Shown: positions 20,778-30,034, counted from the first letter of the stretch. The stretch: 64,000 bases of DNA from an uncultured Bacteroidales bacterium (GCA_903959905.1 CAJBYO010000017.1:1-64000); one strand, 5' to 3'. Translations and numbers: made by a program. Notes: generated from the sequence alone by a model not told the origin.

Positions 20778-22013
20778 TTATTCAAATTCTGATCTTAAAA
20801 TTCGGACAACTTCATTGATTGTCTCTTCTTCAAGGTCAGTACGCTTCACCAATTCTTCAACATTCATGTCAAGTACACTCTTGGCAGTGTCGCAGCCGAT
20901 CGACTTCAGCTCATCAATGATCCACTGATCGATTTCATCGGAAAACTCCTGGATGTCAACATCTTCATTGTCTACATCGGTGTCGCGGTAAACATCAATT
21001 TCATAACCGGTCAGTTTACCGGCAAGTTTGATATTGAACCCGCCTTTACCGATGGCCAGTGAAACCTGGTCGGGTTTCATGTAAACGTCCGCTCTTTTTT
21101 CCTCTTCAATGATCACGATGGAGGAAACTTTTGCGGGGCTCAGTGCACGCTGTATAAACAAGGAGGGATTCGAGGTAAAGTTGATCACGTCAATATTCTC
21201 GTTTTTCAACTCACGCACAATACCGTGGATCCTGCTTCCCTTCATCCCCACACATGCGCCCACCGGGTCGATCCGGTCGTCGTAGGATTCAACGGCGATT
21301 TTGGCGCGTTCTCCGGGTACCCTGACAATTTTCTTGATCTGTATCAGCCCGTCATAAACTTCAGGTACTTCAGATTCAAACAACCTTTCCAGGAATGATT
21401 CTGACGTGCGCGACAAAATAATGATCGGGTTATTGTTTTTCATTTCAACCTTGGATACCACGGCGCGGATGGTGTCGCCCTTCCTGTAAAAATCGGACGG
21501 GATCTGCTCTGATTTCGGCAGGATCAGCTCAATGTTCTCATCGTCAAGCACCAGGATCTCTTTCTTCCAGACCTGGTAAACTTCCCCGGAGATGATTTCG
21601 CCGATCTTTTCACGGTATTTGGTGTAAACGTTGTTTTTCTCGTATTCCTGTATCTTGGATATCAGGTTCTGCCTGATGGCAAGGATTTCGCGGCGGCCGA
21701 AACTGCCCAGTTTGATCTCTTCTGACAACTCTTCGCCAACTTCAAAATCAGGTTCAACCTTGATGGCTTCCGATATGGGTACCTGGGTGTTTTCATCTTC
21801 CACAGTTCCATCTTCGACGATGGTACGTGAGCGGAAGATTTCAAGGTCTCCTTTATCAATGTTAACAATGATGTCGAAATTATCGGCCGACCCAAACCTC
21901 TTCGTCAGCATGTGCTTGAACACATCTTCCAGGATGCTCATCATGGTTTCCCTGTCGATGTTTTTGAATTCCTTGAATTCCGAAAAGGTTTCGACTAAAT
22001 TAAGATGTTCCAT
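20778..22013 (-). CDS. nusA: Transcription termination/antitermination factor NusA
   Basis: RNA polymerase-associated factor that modulates pausing, intrinsic termination and antitermination. The 411-residue protein has the NusA N-terminal domain (1 to about 125), an S1 domain (GEVYQVWKKEILVLDDENIELILPK cut across about 140-200) and two KH domains, with DPVGACVGMKGSRI and SLAIGKGGFNIKLA as the signature loops. It ends with one short helical acidic repeat region (IDELKSIGCDTAKSVL), typical of the shorter Bacteroidota NusA. It sits between rimP (12 bases upstream) and infB. Confidence 0.96.
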   Translation of the reverse strand: MEHLNLVETFSEFKEFKNIDRETMMSILEDVFKHMLTKRFGSADNFDIIVNIDKGDLEIFRSRTIVEDGTVEDENTQVPISEAIKVEPDFEVGEELSEEIKLGSFGRREILAIRQNLISKIQEYEKNNVYTKYREKIGEIISGEVYQVWKKEILVLDDENIELILPKSEQIPSDFYRKGDTIRAVVSKVEMKNNNPIIILSRTSESFLERLFESEVPEVYDGLIQIKKIVRVPGERAKIAVESYDDRIDPVGACVGMKGSRIHGIVRELKNENIDVINFTSNPSLFIQRALSPAKVSSIVIIEEEKRADVYMKPDQVSLAIGKGGFNIKLAGKLTGYEIDVYRDTDVDNEDVDIQEFSDEIDQWIIDELKSIGCDTAKSVLDMNVEELVKRTDLEEETINEVVRILRSEFE

Positions 22014-22025
22014 TGTGTGATAATT

Positions 22026-22484
22026 CTACTGTTTAAATGTAATTACTTCTTTTGCGGCTTTAATGTCGCTGTACAACAACGTCATTATTTTTATTTCCTG
22101 TTCTTTTTTTGTTTTCTTTACTGGTTCAATTTTCAGCTCCACGCCGGTTTCACTGGTTGATACAACCAATCCTGTATACTTTTCACCGGTTTTAGTAATG
22201 ATTTCAAGTGATTTGCCGGTGTTTTTCCGGTATTGCCTGGGGAGTTTCAGAGGCCTGTCAGCCCCGGCAGAAGAAACGGTCAGATCGTAGTCTTCTTTTT
22301 CCCGGTCAAGGTTTTCATTGATGAAATGGTTGAGTTCCCGGCACGCTTCAATGGTGACACCGTGATCGCCGTCAATGAATATTGAAATCCTGTTTCCGGG
22401 TTTAACCACCACATCTACGTGGAAAACTTCACTCCCTGCGAGGTGTGATTCAATCAATTTAATTATTTGCCTTTCGGTAATCAT
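22026..22484 (-). CDS. rimP: Ribosome maturation factor RimP
   Basis: Assembly factor for the 30S subunit. The 152-residue sequence shows the two-domain RimP form: an N-terminal alpha/beta domain ending in LTVSSAGADRPLKLPRQYRK-like signature text at about residues 68-87 and a C-terminal SH3-like barrel. It is the first gene of the rimP-nusA-infB operon, which matches gene order across many bacteria. A strong promoter lies 62 bases upstream, and the leader contains a small GC-rich hairpin (22502-22518). Confidence 0.94.
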   Translation of the reverse strand: MITERQIIKLIESHLAGSEVFHVDVVVKPGNRISIFIDGDHGVTIEACRELNHFINENLDREKEDYDLTVSSAGADRPLKLPRQYRKNTGKSLEIITKTGEKYTGLVVSTSETGVELKIEPVKKTKKEQEIKIMTLLYSDIKAAKEVITFKQ

Positions 22485-22501
22485 TGGTAGTCAATAAAAG
22501 A

Positions 22502-22518
22502 GGGGACTTTCTGTCCCC
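22502..22518 (-). promoter_or_regulatory. Leader hairpin of the rimP operon
   Basis: GGGGAC (22502-22507) and GTCCCC (22513-22518) pair around a 5-base loop within the rimP 5' leader, 18 bases before the start codon. Too short to call a terminator; it may affect ribosome access or mRNA stability. Confidence 0.35.
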
Positions 22519-22545
22519 CCGCATCGTGCTCAATTAAATCGTGTG

Positions 22546-22576
22546 CAAAGATACACATTAATTATCATTCACCAAA
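22546..22576 (-). promoter_or_regulatory. Promoter of rimP-nusA-infB
   Basis: Minus strand reads TTTG (22573-22576), exactly 19 bases, then TATCTTTG (22546-22553): a perfect fit to the Bacteroidota -33/-7 consensus and the clearest promoter in the window. It abuts the divergent acs promoter. Confidence 0.8.
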
Positions 22577-22598
22577 TTTTTTATGAACCTGATTTTCC

Positions 22599-22606
22599 TA
22601 CCTTTG
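22599..22606 (+). promoter_or_regulatory. Promoter -7 box of acs
   Basis: TACCTTTG, 18 bases before ATG 22625. It lies inside the longest open frame (from 22583), which shows that the earlier ATG is not used. The region upstream is shared with the divergent rimP promoter. Confidence 0.6.
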
Positions 22607-22624
22607 ATCACTAAAAACAGAACC

Positions 22625-24535
22625 ATGGAAACAAACATGCCGAATAATAAAGGATTTTATTTTCCACCGAAGGAAATTGTAAGAAAAGCAAACATCAGGG
22701 AATACGATGCCCTTTATGAACGCTCAGTGGCCGATCGTGAGGCGTTCTGGGCTTCAGAGGCAAAGAAACTGTACTGGTTTAAAAAGTGGGACAAGGTTCT
22801 TGACGACAGCAACAAGCCATTTTTCAAATGGTTTACCGGGGGCAAAATTAATATCGTTTACAATGCACTCGACCGTCACCAGGAGAATGCCACCCGCAAT
22901 AAACTGGCCATCATCTGGGAAGGGGAGCCCGGCGATGTGCGCACTTTCTCCTATCATGCACTGAATCGTGAAGTCTCAAAATTTGCGAATATTCTCAAAG
23001 CAATGGGGGCAAAAAAAGGTGATGTGATCACCATCTACATGCCGCAGATTCCTGAACTCGTGATCGCGATGCTTGCCTGCGCCAGGATGGGGGCCGTACA
23101 CAGTGTGGTTTATGGCGGATTCAGTGTTGAAGCACTGGCTGAAAGGATTCACGATTCACAGAGCCGTATTCTCATTACCGCCGACGGAGGCTACCGGAGA
23201 GGTAAAACCACGCATCTGAAGGATATTGCCAATGAAGCGATGCAACGCTCGGCTACCATTGAGGTGTGCATCACGGTTAAACGCACCGGGGAAGAGTGTT
23301 TCATGGAAAATGACCGCGATTTCTGGTACCACGACCTCATGATGATGCCCCTTGACAGCAAGGACTGCAAGACAGAGGTGATGGATGCCGAGGACCCACT
23401 TTTTATTCTCTACACATCAGGTACTACGGGCAAACCCAAAGGGTTGGTGCATACCCATGGCGGTTATGCCGTATATACTGCAACCACCCACAAGTATGTA
23501 TTTGATATCAAACCTGAGGACCGGTGGTGGTGTGCAGCTGATCCGGGCTGGGTTACCGGTCACAGCTATATCGTTTACGCTCCGCTTATCAACGGCGCCA
23601 CCATCATGATGTACGAAGGTGCGCCCAACCACCCTTATCCCAACAGGTGGTGGCAGATCATTGAGAAATACGGAATAAACATTCTCTATACCTCGCCAAC
23701 AGCTATCCGCGGACTGATGCGATACGGTGCTTCATGGGCCAACCGTCATGACCTCAGTTCGCTGCGTTTGCTCGGTTCGGTTGGTGAACCGATCAATCCG
23801 GAGGCGTGGAAATGGTACCACGAAGTGATCGGGAAAAACCGATGCCCGATCATGGACACCTGGTGGCAGACCGAAACCGGTGGTTTTATGATCACACCAC
23901 TGCCTATCATGCCACTGAAACCGGGCTCCTGTGCAAAACCCTTTTTCGGGAATGAGATTGCCGTCGTGGACGATCATGGAGTAGAAGTTAAACCAGGGGA
24001 GGAGGGAACCCTCATCATCAAAAATCCATGGCCTGGGATGGCCAGAACAATCCTCCATGATCCGGCACGCTTTATTGAGAAATACTGGGAGAAGTACCAG
24101 GAACAGGGCTGGTACCTTGCAGGCGATTCTGCCCGCCGGGATGAGGATGGCTATTACTGGATCATCGGCCGAATTGACGATGTGATTAAAGTGAGTGGCT
24201 ACCGGCTCGGATCGGCTGAAATTGAGAGTGCGCTGGTGAGTCATCCTGCAGTAACAGAGGCAGCTGCCATCGCCCTCCCCGACGACCTGCGTGGCAATAT
24301 CATCCACACCACGGTCATCCTGCGTGAAGGAATCGCGCCCAGTGACAAACTTGCCGAAGAAATTAAAACACATGTTGAAAAGGAGATCGGACCGATTGCC
24401 CGGCCTGCTTTTGTTGTATTTGCCGACAAACTGCCGAAAACACGAAGCGGAAAGATCATGCGGCGGGTGTTGAAAGCACAGGCACTGGGGCTTGATACGG
24501 GCGATCTTACCACGCTGGAAGAATCACGCCAGTAG
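22625..24535 (+). CDS. acs: Acetyl-CoA synthetase (AMP-forming)
   Basis: Activates acetate with ATP and CoA to acetyl-CoA. I chose ATG 22625 (636 residues) because the in-frame ATG at 22583 lies upstream of the TACCTTTG box. Motifs: YTSGTTGKPKG (AMP-binding core), GEP, DTWWQTETGG with the tryptophan that restricts the pocket to acetate, YLAGDSARRDEDGYYWIIGR, and PKTRSGKIMRR, which carries the lysine that in this family is controlled by acetylation. The length is typical of Acs. Propionyl-CoA synthetase is the main alternative, but the WWQTETGG context favours acetate. Confidence 0.93.
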   Translation: METNMPNNKGFYFPPKEIVRKANIREYDALYERSVADREAFWASEAKKLYWFKKWDKVLDDSNKPFFKWFTGGKINIVYNALDRHQENATRNKLAIIWEGEPGDVRTFSYHALNREVSKFANILKAMGAKKGDVITIYMPQIPELVIAMLACARMGAVHSVVYGGFSVEALAERIHDSQSRILITADGGYRRGKTTHLKDIANEAMQRSATIEVCITVKRTGEECFMENDRDFWYHDLMMMPLDSKDCKTEVMDAEDPLFILYTSGTTGKPKGLVHTHGGYAVYTATTHKYVFDIKPEDRWWCAADPGWVTGHSYIVYAPLINGATIMMYEGAPNHPYPNRWWQIIEKYGINILYTSPTAIRGLMRYGASWANRHDLSSLRLLGSVGEPINPEAWKWYHEVIGKNRCPIMDTWWQTETGGFMITPLPIMPLKPGSCAKPFFGNEIAVVDDHGVEVKPGEEGTLIIKNPWPGMARTILHDPARFIEKYWEKYQEQGWYLAGDSARRDEDGYYWIIGRIDDVIKVSGYRLGSAEIESALVSHPAVTEAAAIALPDDLRGNIIHTTVILREGIAPSDKLAEEIKTHVEKEIGPIARPAFVVFADKLPKTRSGKIMRRVLKAQALGLDTGDLTTLEESRQ

Positions 24536-24591
24536 TTTATTAAATTTTTATTATTGGTACTTTTTTTCTTTATCACAAAAGAAGAAACATG

Positions 24592-24620
24592 TACTTTTGC
24601 AATACAAAATGATACGTATC
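24592..24620 (+). promoter_or_regulatory. Promoter -7 box and palindrome before the barrel protein gene
   Basis: TACTTTTG at 24592-24599 fits TAnnTTTG. A 10-bp palindrome GATACGTATC (24611-24620) follows just after the expected start of transcription and could be an operator. The 164-base gap holds no other recognisable feature. Confidence 0.45.
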
Positions 24621-24699
24621 GCTTGTTCTCATTGAGTTTCAGGCTAATAAACAAAAGTTGAATTTTTTATTAACTTAAAATCAACCTAATAAATACATT

Positions 24700-25332
24700 A
24701 TGAAAAAACTAATCGTACTTCTTTTTTTAACAGTATTCGTGGCTGAATATTCATACAGTCAATTTGCGCTGGGGGTTAAACTCGGATACAACGCAAATAA
24801 ATTATCAACAAACCTAGACTCGGTCAAGTCACAGTTCAACAGCGGCTTCCATGTTGGAGTGTGGACGAGGATCGGTAAAAGGTTTTATGTTGCTCCCGAA
24901 ATTCAATATTCCATGACCGGAGCAGTATTTACCAACGAAGGAAATCTTTCAACCAACAACTGGAAGCAGAAAATTAAAATCGGAAGTGTGGACGTTCCTG
25001 TATTGCTTGGTTTTAAGATCATCCATTCTGATTTTATCACATGGAGAATAGAACTCGGCCCCCAGGCTTCATTTAACGTGAGTAAGAAAGTGTCAGATGA
25101 AAATTCTGTACTTGGTCCAATCAAAGAGTCAAGCCTCAGTTCAATGTCCTGGTATGTGCTGGGAGGTACGGGAATTGACTTCCTGTTCATGAAACTGGAT
25201 GTTCGTTACCAGTATGGCCTCAACCAGCTTATTAAAGATGTTGAAACATCAACAACTTCAAGTGCTTCCTTTGATACGAAAAACCAGATGTTTGTCGTGT
25301 CGCTAGGTTTCAAGATCTTAGGAAAGAAATAG
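24700..25332 (+). CDS. Outer-membrane beta-barrel protein, PorT-like
   Basis: A 210-residue protein with signal peptide (MKKLIVLLFLTVFVAEYSYSQ) followed by FALGVKLGYNANKLS, the usual first strand of the PorT/OMP_b-brl_2 families, and alternating strands throughout to a C-terminal FVVSLGFKILGKK. About eight strands can be counted. Such proteins are common in Bacteroidota and their function is usually unknown. It has its own promoter and is followed by a good terminator. Confidence 0.8.
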   Translation: MKKLIVLLFLTVFVAEYSYSQFALGVKLGYNANKLSTNLDSVKSQFNSGFHVGVWTRIGKRFYVAPEIQYSMTGAVFTNEGNLSTNNWKQKIKIGSVDVPVLLGFKIIHSDFITWRIELGPQASFNVSKKVSDENSVLGPIKESSLSSMSWYVLGGTGIDFLFMKLDVRYQYGLNQLIKDVETSTTSSASFDTKNQMFVVSLGFKILGKK

Positions 25333-25349
25333 GTTTGACAATGGCTTGC

Positions 25350-25389
25350 CGGGCATCATCCGCAATGATCGGATGTTGCCCGTTTTTTT
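25350..25389 (+). terminator. Intrinsic terminator
   Basis: Arms CGGGCATCATCCG (25350-25362) and CGGATGTTGCCCG (25370-25382) pair with one mismatch around a 7-base loop and are followed by seven T residues. Placed 18 bases after the barrel protein stop. Confidence 0.85.
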
Positions 25390-25486
25390 GTTTAGCCGGG
25401 CTAATTTCCTGGCGACCTTTGTTAAAAGCCCATTTCTTGATTTGTTGGCCGGAACAAATTTTACCGGGAAATTAACCGTCTTGATA

Positions 25487-25494
25487 TATCTTTG
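25487..25494 (+). promoter_or_regulatory. Promoter -7 box of the MscS gene
   Basis: TATCTTTG, 39 bases before the ATG at 25534; matches TAnnTTTG. No clear -33 partner. Confidence 0.45.
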
Positions 25495-25533
25495 ATCACT
25501 GTTTGATGCCCCGGGCAAACAAATTTTAATCAT

Positions 25534-28020
25534 ATGATTAAACGACCGTACCGTTTTCTGATACCTGGCCTGCTTGTATTTTTCATTTTCTTTCAGACGA
25601 ACCTGAAACCCGCGTTTTCACAGGCGCCGAAAAAGGATTCAGCGCTCAGCCTGTCAATGGGATATGAACAATTATCCTCAAAAACCAAAGTGGTTGTTGC
25701 AAGGGAGTTGGTAAACAGTCGTATTGAATTCAAAGCACATCAGGCAGTTATTCAGCAGGGGCGGACCTTTGTCCTGATAAAAAATGAAATTGTCCGCACC
25801 AGGAACTTTCTCAAACAGGGATATTCCTACCACGAAATTAAACATGAGATTGACAAGCTCAATGAATGGAAAAAACTGGCAGGTGAAGGGGTTATAAACA
25901 GCAAGAATTCCCGGCCCACTGTCAGGAACCTCACCACAACTTCCATCCTGTTGAAAGAGCTGTTGAAACGGACGGAAAACAGGTTGCAGCACATTTCTGC
26001 CTATCACAGATCACTTGGGCAATGTCAATATATGCTTGACTCCCTGATGATGGACAGCATCCTGTATGTTGTACCAAACGATTCTGTCGCCCTGATCCGT
26101 TATTTTCAGCGACTGATGTTGTTGGGAAAAGATTACAAACCTGTTATTGTTCCATTGAAAATTGCCTTGGACAGCATTGAAAAGCTTGCCATCCAGGTTA
26201 ACCTGATAAAATTCAGCCTCGAATCAGACATTGCCGAAACAGAGTCAAAGAGGCAGGACCTCATGGCCAAAATCGGGATATTTGAAGCCGGATCGTTACA
26301 CAGCGCTGATTCCAACGATGTGCCTTTGTTTGAAGCGGTCCGTTTTTCGGCGGGCAAAGCAGGCCTGGTACTCTTTTTTTATGTTGGAAACCATTTGAGC
26401 GCGCTTATCCTGATGGTATTGTTCATTATCGGTTTTGCATTTTACCTCGCATTGTTGAAGCGCAAAAGCAAGGATGATCATCTCCGGGAGGATTTGAAGC
26501 AACGCCAGGAAGTGCTTTCTCACCCCATTGCAGCATCAACGTTGTTGGTCATCACGGTGTTTCAGTTTTTCCTCCCTGTACCGCCTTTTGTGTTAAGCGG
26601 ATGCCTTTGGACCATCAGCGGTATTGCACTGTCGGTCATTATGAGAAATGCCATAACACCATATTGGTACAAGGCATGGATGGCATTGTTTTTACTCTTC
26701 CTTTTGGGCTCGGCCGACAACCTGATGCTCAGGCAGTCGGCCCCCGAGCGCTGGACGGTGCTGCTTTTAAGCATAGCAGGTCTGGTATGCGGAGTTGTCC
26801 TTCTGACCGGAAAGAAAAGACACGAGATCAGGGAACAGCTGATCCTGGTTTTTATTGCCATCATGATCGTCTTTGAAATTCTTGCCGTTATTAACTTTTT
26901 TTCAGGTGGGTACAATCAGATTAAAACATTCATGTCCAGCGGTTTTTTTACGATTATCGTTGCCTACCTGCTCTACTGGACTTTTCGACTGGGAAATGAT
27001 ACACTCCTGATTTCTTTTCATTTTCATAAGGCAGGAGAAGATGAACATCATCAGCAGCAGGCTGAAAACTCAGCGAAAAAAGTTCCGTTATACCTCTATC
27101 TGTTGTTCTTTGCAGGTTGCTTTATCCTGATTACCCGCAATTTCTATTTTTACCAGTCAATGTTCGAGCCTCTGAGTGAAGCGCTCACCGCAACCCGCAC
27201 CCTTGGCGCGTTTGCATTCACCTACAGCAGTATTTTTATCTTCATTTTTGTACTGGTACTGTCGGTGGTGATCTCACGCGTTGTCTCTTTTCTTGCCTCC
27301 GATCAAACCGTGACAGCGGCAGGGCAGAAACCTGGCGGACTCGGCAGCTGGTTGCTTTTAATCAGGATTGCGATCATAACGCTCGGGATCATGCTTGCCT
27401 TTGTTTCAGCAGGTATTCCCATGGATAAGTTCGCTATCATACTCGGAGCACTGAGCGTTGGAATTGGTTTCGGACTGCAAACCCTGGTCAATAACCTTGT
27501 AAGCGGAGTTTTTATCGCTTTTGAAAAACCTGTTAATGTGGGTGATATTGTTGACATCTCCGGGCAAACCGGTAAAGTAAAGTCAATAGGGATCAGAAGC
27601 AGTATCATCACCACCTGGGAAGGAGCGGATGTGATAGTTCCCAACGGAGATTTACTGAACCTTCACCTGGTCAACTGGACCATGGGAAACAGCAGGCGTC
27701 GGTATGAAATTATGGTTGGTGTGGCCTATGGAACCGACCTTGACACAACAAAAGGCCTTCTTGTTGACCTGATGATGAAGGATCAGCGGATATTGAAAAA
27801 TCCGCCTCCCTTTGTTCTTGCAACCGAATTCAGCAACAGTTCAATTGACCTTGTGCTGAAATTCTGGGTTCCCCATTTCAGCATCGGTGTGGATGTTAAA
27901 AGTGACCTGATCCTGGCAATTGACGTTCTCTTCAAAGAGCACGGAATTCAGATCCCGTTTCCTCAGACAGATGTTCATATCAAAACCGCCCTGGATTCAC
28001 CTGTAACTGAAAAGGATTGA
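25534..28020 (+). CDS. Large mechanosensitive channel, MscS family
   Basis: An 828-residue inner-membrane channel opened by membrane tension to release solutes during osmotic downshock. A signal peptide (FLIPGLLVFFIFFQTNLKPAFS) is followed by a periplasmic coiled-coil-rich domain (about 40-270), eight or more transmembrane segments between about 280 and 640, then the MscS core: pore helix region GALSVGIGFGLQTLVNNLVSG cut at about 648-668, and the beta domain with EKPVNVGDIVDISGQTGKV. This architecture is like MscK/MscM and larger than plain MscS. It stands alone between a terminator and the accessory region. Confidence 0.9.
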   Translation: MIKRPYRFLIPGLLVFFIFFQTNLKPAFSQAPKKDSALSLSMGYEQLSSKTKVVVARELVNSRIEFKAHQAVIQQGRTFVLIKNEIVRTRNFLKQGYSYHEIKHEIDKLNEWKKLAGEGVINSKNSRPTVRNLTTTSILLKELLKRTENRLQHISAYHRSLGQCQYMLDSLMMDSILYVVPNDSVALIRYFQRLMLLGKDYKPVIVPLKIALDSIEKLAIQVNLIKFSLESDIAETESKRQDLMAKIGIFEAGSLHSADSNDVPLFEAVRFSAGKAGLVLFFYVGNHLSALILMVLFIIGFAFYLALLKRKSKDDHLREDLKQRQEVLSHPIAASTLLVITVFQFFLPVPPFVLSGCLWTISGIALSVIMRNAITPYWYKAWMALFLLFLLGSADNLMLRQSAPERWTVLLLSIAGLVCGVVLLTGKKRHEIREQLILVFIAIMIVFEILAVINFFSGGYNQIKTFMSSGFFTIIVAYLLYWTFRLGNDTLLISFHFHKAGEDEHHQQQAENSAKKVPLYLYLLFFAGCFILITRNFYFYQSMFEPLSEALTATRTLGAFAFTYSSIFIFIFVLVLSVVISRVVSFLASDQTVTAAGQKPGGLGSWLLLIRIAIITLGIMLAFVSAGIPMDKFAIILGALSVGIGFGLQTLVNNLVSGVFIAFEKPVNVGDIVDISGQTGKVKSIGIRSSIITTWEGADVIVPNGDLLNLHLVNWTMGNSRRRYEIMVGVAYGTDLDTTKGLLVDLMMKDQRILKNPPPFVLATEFSNSSIDLVLKFWVPHFSIGVDVKSDLILAIDVLFKEHGIQIPFPQTDVHIKTALDSPVTEKD

Positions 28021-28040
28021 TTTCCTATGGCATTTGTTAT

Positions 28041-28212
28041 GTTGACCCACCAGGACTAATACCTTCATCATTCATTATCATTCTTTACACATGAATTATT
28101 TTGGCATGTGTTTGTTTGTTAGTATTTTACAATACTCTTAAGGTGTTTGACCGACCTTGGTTATCATTCAATATCACTCAATATTCCTGTACAAATCCTG
28201 CACAAAGGCTGC
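28041..28212 (+). repeat. 172-bp repeat, copy A, starting with the tRNA-Gln 3' end
   Basis: Direct repeat of 31319-31490, the same length and alignable without gaps. The first 43 bases differ at one position and the last 51 are identical, while the middle has diverged. The first 15 bases (GTTGACCCACCAGGA) are identical to the 3' end of the tRNA-Gln gene, and 20 of the first 24 match. The far end has three 11-bp direct repeats of the form TGYACAAANNN. I read this as an attachment-site remnant. The 326-base gap before 28347 otherwise holds only the next promoter. Confidence 0.8.
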
Positions 28213-28293
28213 ACAAAACATGCAATGCAAATCCCCCTCCCCGGGCAACCATGATAAAACACCCCGGTAATTTATATTCTCAGAAAATATTTA

Positions 28294-28323
28294 TTTGTAT
28301 TCAATCTAAATTAGTTATATTTG
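28294..28323 (+). promoter_or_regulatory. Promoter of the FISUMP protein gene
   Basis: TTTG (28294-28297), 18-base spacer, TATATTTG (28316-28323), 23 bases before the ATG at 28347. Confidence 0.6.
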
Positions 28324-28346
28324 TCTTTCAGACATAACATCTTCCT

Positions 28347-29672
28347 ATGAGAAAATTTGTTCCTTCGCTCGTCCTGTTCATTTTGACAAGTATGGTTTCA
28401 TACGCCCAGGTGGGCATCAATACCGATAACAGCGCACCGAATGCGTCTGCCGGGCTGGACGTAAAGTTCACAAACAAAGGGTTTCTGCCTCCGCGTATCG
28501 CCCTCACGGCAATGAATTCAGCGTCGCCGGTAGCCACACCGGCAAACGGTCTGCTTGTGTACAATACCGCAACTGCAGGGGTCGCACCAAACAATGTAAT
28601 GCCCGGGTATTACTGCTGGAACGGGACAAAATGGGTACAGGCCACGGCACCCCAGGGCGCAAATATCGGGGACATGCAATACTGGAATGGAACGCAATGG
28701 ATACCTGTTCCGGTCGGTTCAAACGGGCAGGTTCTTACTTTAAATAATGGTGTACCGGTATGGGGGGGAATTCAACTGCCTGTGATCAGCACGGTGGCTG
28801 CTACGGCGATTTCCTCCACAACTGCCGTCAGCGGGGGTGAACTGGGCTCAAACGGAGGAACCCCGGTTTCAGCCATGGGTGTATGCTGGAATACCTTACC
28901 AGGCCCTAATATCTCAAACAGTCATACCTCCGATGTCATTGCTCCCGTATCCTTTGCAAGCAACATTACCAACCTCGTGCCAAACACGCTTTATTATGTA
29001 AGGGCATATGCCACAAACACGCTTGGCACCAGCTATGGGAATGAGTTGAGTTTTACAACCCAGAATTCCTGCGGCAACTTTACAATTAACCATGTTGCGG
29101 GCGCTGTGGCACCGGTTAGCAAAACAGTTACCTACGGAACAACGATCAACCTGCCCGGGGAACCCGGAAAATGCTGGACGACCAGCAACCTGGGCGCCGA
29201 TCACCAGGCAACTGCCGTGGATGATGCAACTGAACCTTCGGCGGGCTGGTACTTCCAGTTTAACCGTAAGCAGGGATACCAGAATGTTGGCGGGAATTCC
29301 AATACACCAACATGGACGATCACTGCCATCAGTGAAACTACTGACTGGATAGCAGCCAATGATCCGTGCACCATTGTTTTCGGATCACCCTGGCGCATAC
29401 CGACCTCTGCTGAATGGACCAATGCAGATGCAGGCGGAAACTGGACAAGCTGGACCGGCCCATGGAACTCCGGGTTAAAACTCCACGCAGCAGGGTATGT
29501 CGACAGTAATTTTGGTTCCATGATGAACCGTGGTTCGCTTGGTTATTACTGGAGCAGTACGAACGCAGGTTTCACAGCCGGCAACGACCTGCAATTCAAC
29601 AGCAGTGCATGTGGGACTAATAGCCACTACAAGGCATTCGGGACCTCCGTGCGATGTGTGCGAATTAATTAA
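28347..29672 (+). CDS. Secreted FISUMP-domain protein
   Basis: A 441-residue exported protein. After the signal peptide (MRKFVPSLVLFILTSMVSYAQ) comes a tail-fibre-like segment, VGINTDNSAPNASAGLDVKF then GFLPPRIALTAMN, common in Bacteroidota surface proteins, a fibronectin-like module at about 145-235, and a C-terminal FISUMP ('Fibrobacter succinogenes major paralogous') domain: GKCWTTSNLG, WRIPTSAEW, GYYWSST and SVRCVRIN. No T9SS tail is present, so it may be a lipoprotein-free periplasmic or surface-bound protein. The molecular function of the family is unknown. It lies in the accessory region. Confidence 0.85.
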   Translation: MRKFVPSLVLFILTSMVSYAQVGINTDNSAPNASAGLDVKFTNKGFLPPRIALTAMNSASPVATPANGLLVYNTATAGVAPNNVMPGYYCWNGTKWVQATAPQGANIGDMQYWNGTQWIPVPVGSNGQVLTLNNGVPVWGGIQLPVISTVAATAISSTTAVSGGELGSNGGTPVSAMGVCWNTLPGPNISNSHTSDVIAPVSFASNITNLVPNTLYYVRAYATNTLGTSYGNELSFTTQNSCGNFTINHVAGAVAPVSKTVTYGTTINLPGEPGKCWTTSNLGADHQATAVDDATEPSAGWYFQFNRKQGYQNVGGNSNTPTWTITAISETTDWIAANDPCTIVFGSPWRIPTSAEWTNADAGGNWTSWTGPWNSGLKLHAAGYVDSNFGSMMNRGSLGYYWSSTNAGFTAGNDLQFNSSACGTNSHYKAFGTSVRCVRIN

Positions 29673-29675
29673 GGA

Positions 29676-29955
29676 AGGTTTTTCGGCAGAAACCGATATT
29701 CCCGGGTAAAGTACAAACTGGAATGGTAATTTATTGTTTGTGTTTACGTTGACCGGTCTGCCCCCCCCCGGCGTTTCCTACAGGGAAAATTTCTTTTATA
29801 GGATCATCACTTATATTAACTTTAGATCCACCTTCGTAGATAGCATCTACAAATAAATCTGAAGTTTTGTTTTTTAGGGAGTATTCAGAAAAGTGTGTCA
29901 GGGGGACGTCTTCCCCTTCTTTGATGAAAAATAAATTGCAAAAAGAACATAACAA
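29676..29955 (-). pseudogene. Relic of an AspBHI-like modification-dependent restriction endonuclease
   Basis: The minus strand encodes DLFVDAIYEGGSKVNISDD, PIKEIFPVGNAGG and then a run of nine G (29761-29769 as C on plus). This resembles the N-terminus of AspBHI-like endonucleases, where VDAIYEGG...DDPLSKLLPVGNQGGFR is typical. In the annotated frame the protein stops 13 codons after the G-run. Adding two bases in the run gives GRPVNVNTN...FQFVLYPGI, which resembles the expected continuation for a few more residues. Everything downstream is absent, replaced by the end of the FISUMP gene. No ATG opens the frame; only a TTG at 29955. I infer a truncated, frameshifted remnant. The family assignment is from memory of the motif. 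Confidence 0.6.
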
Positions 29956-29968
29956 TATAATTCTTTCG

Positions 29969-29976
29969 TATATTTG
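29969..29976 (+). promoter_or_regulatory. Promoter -7 box of the amidase gene
   Basis: TATATTTG fits TAnnTTTG, 58 bases before the ATG at 30035. Confidence 0.4.
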
Positions 29977-30034
29977 GATAATAATCTTATATAGACCAAA
30001 TCCATATTGTAATTAATTCGAAAAAGACACAAAC

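Noticed and set aside
28041..28064. Second tRNA-Gln gene
   Set aside because: Only the acceptor and part of the T-arm are present; no cloverleaf forms.
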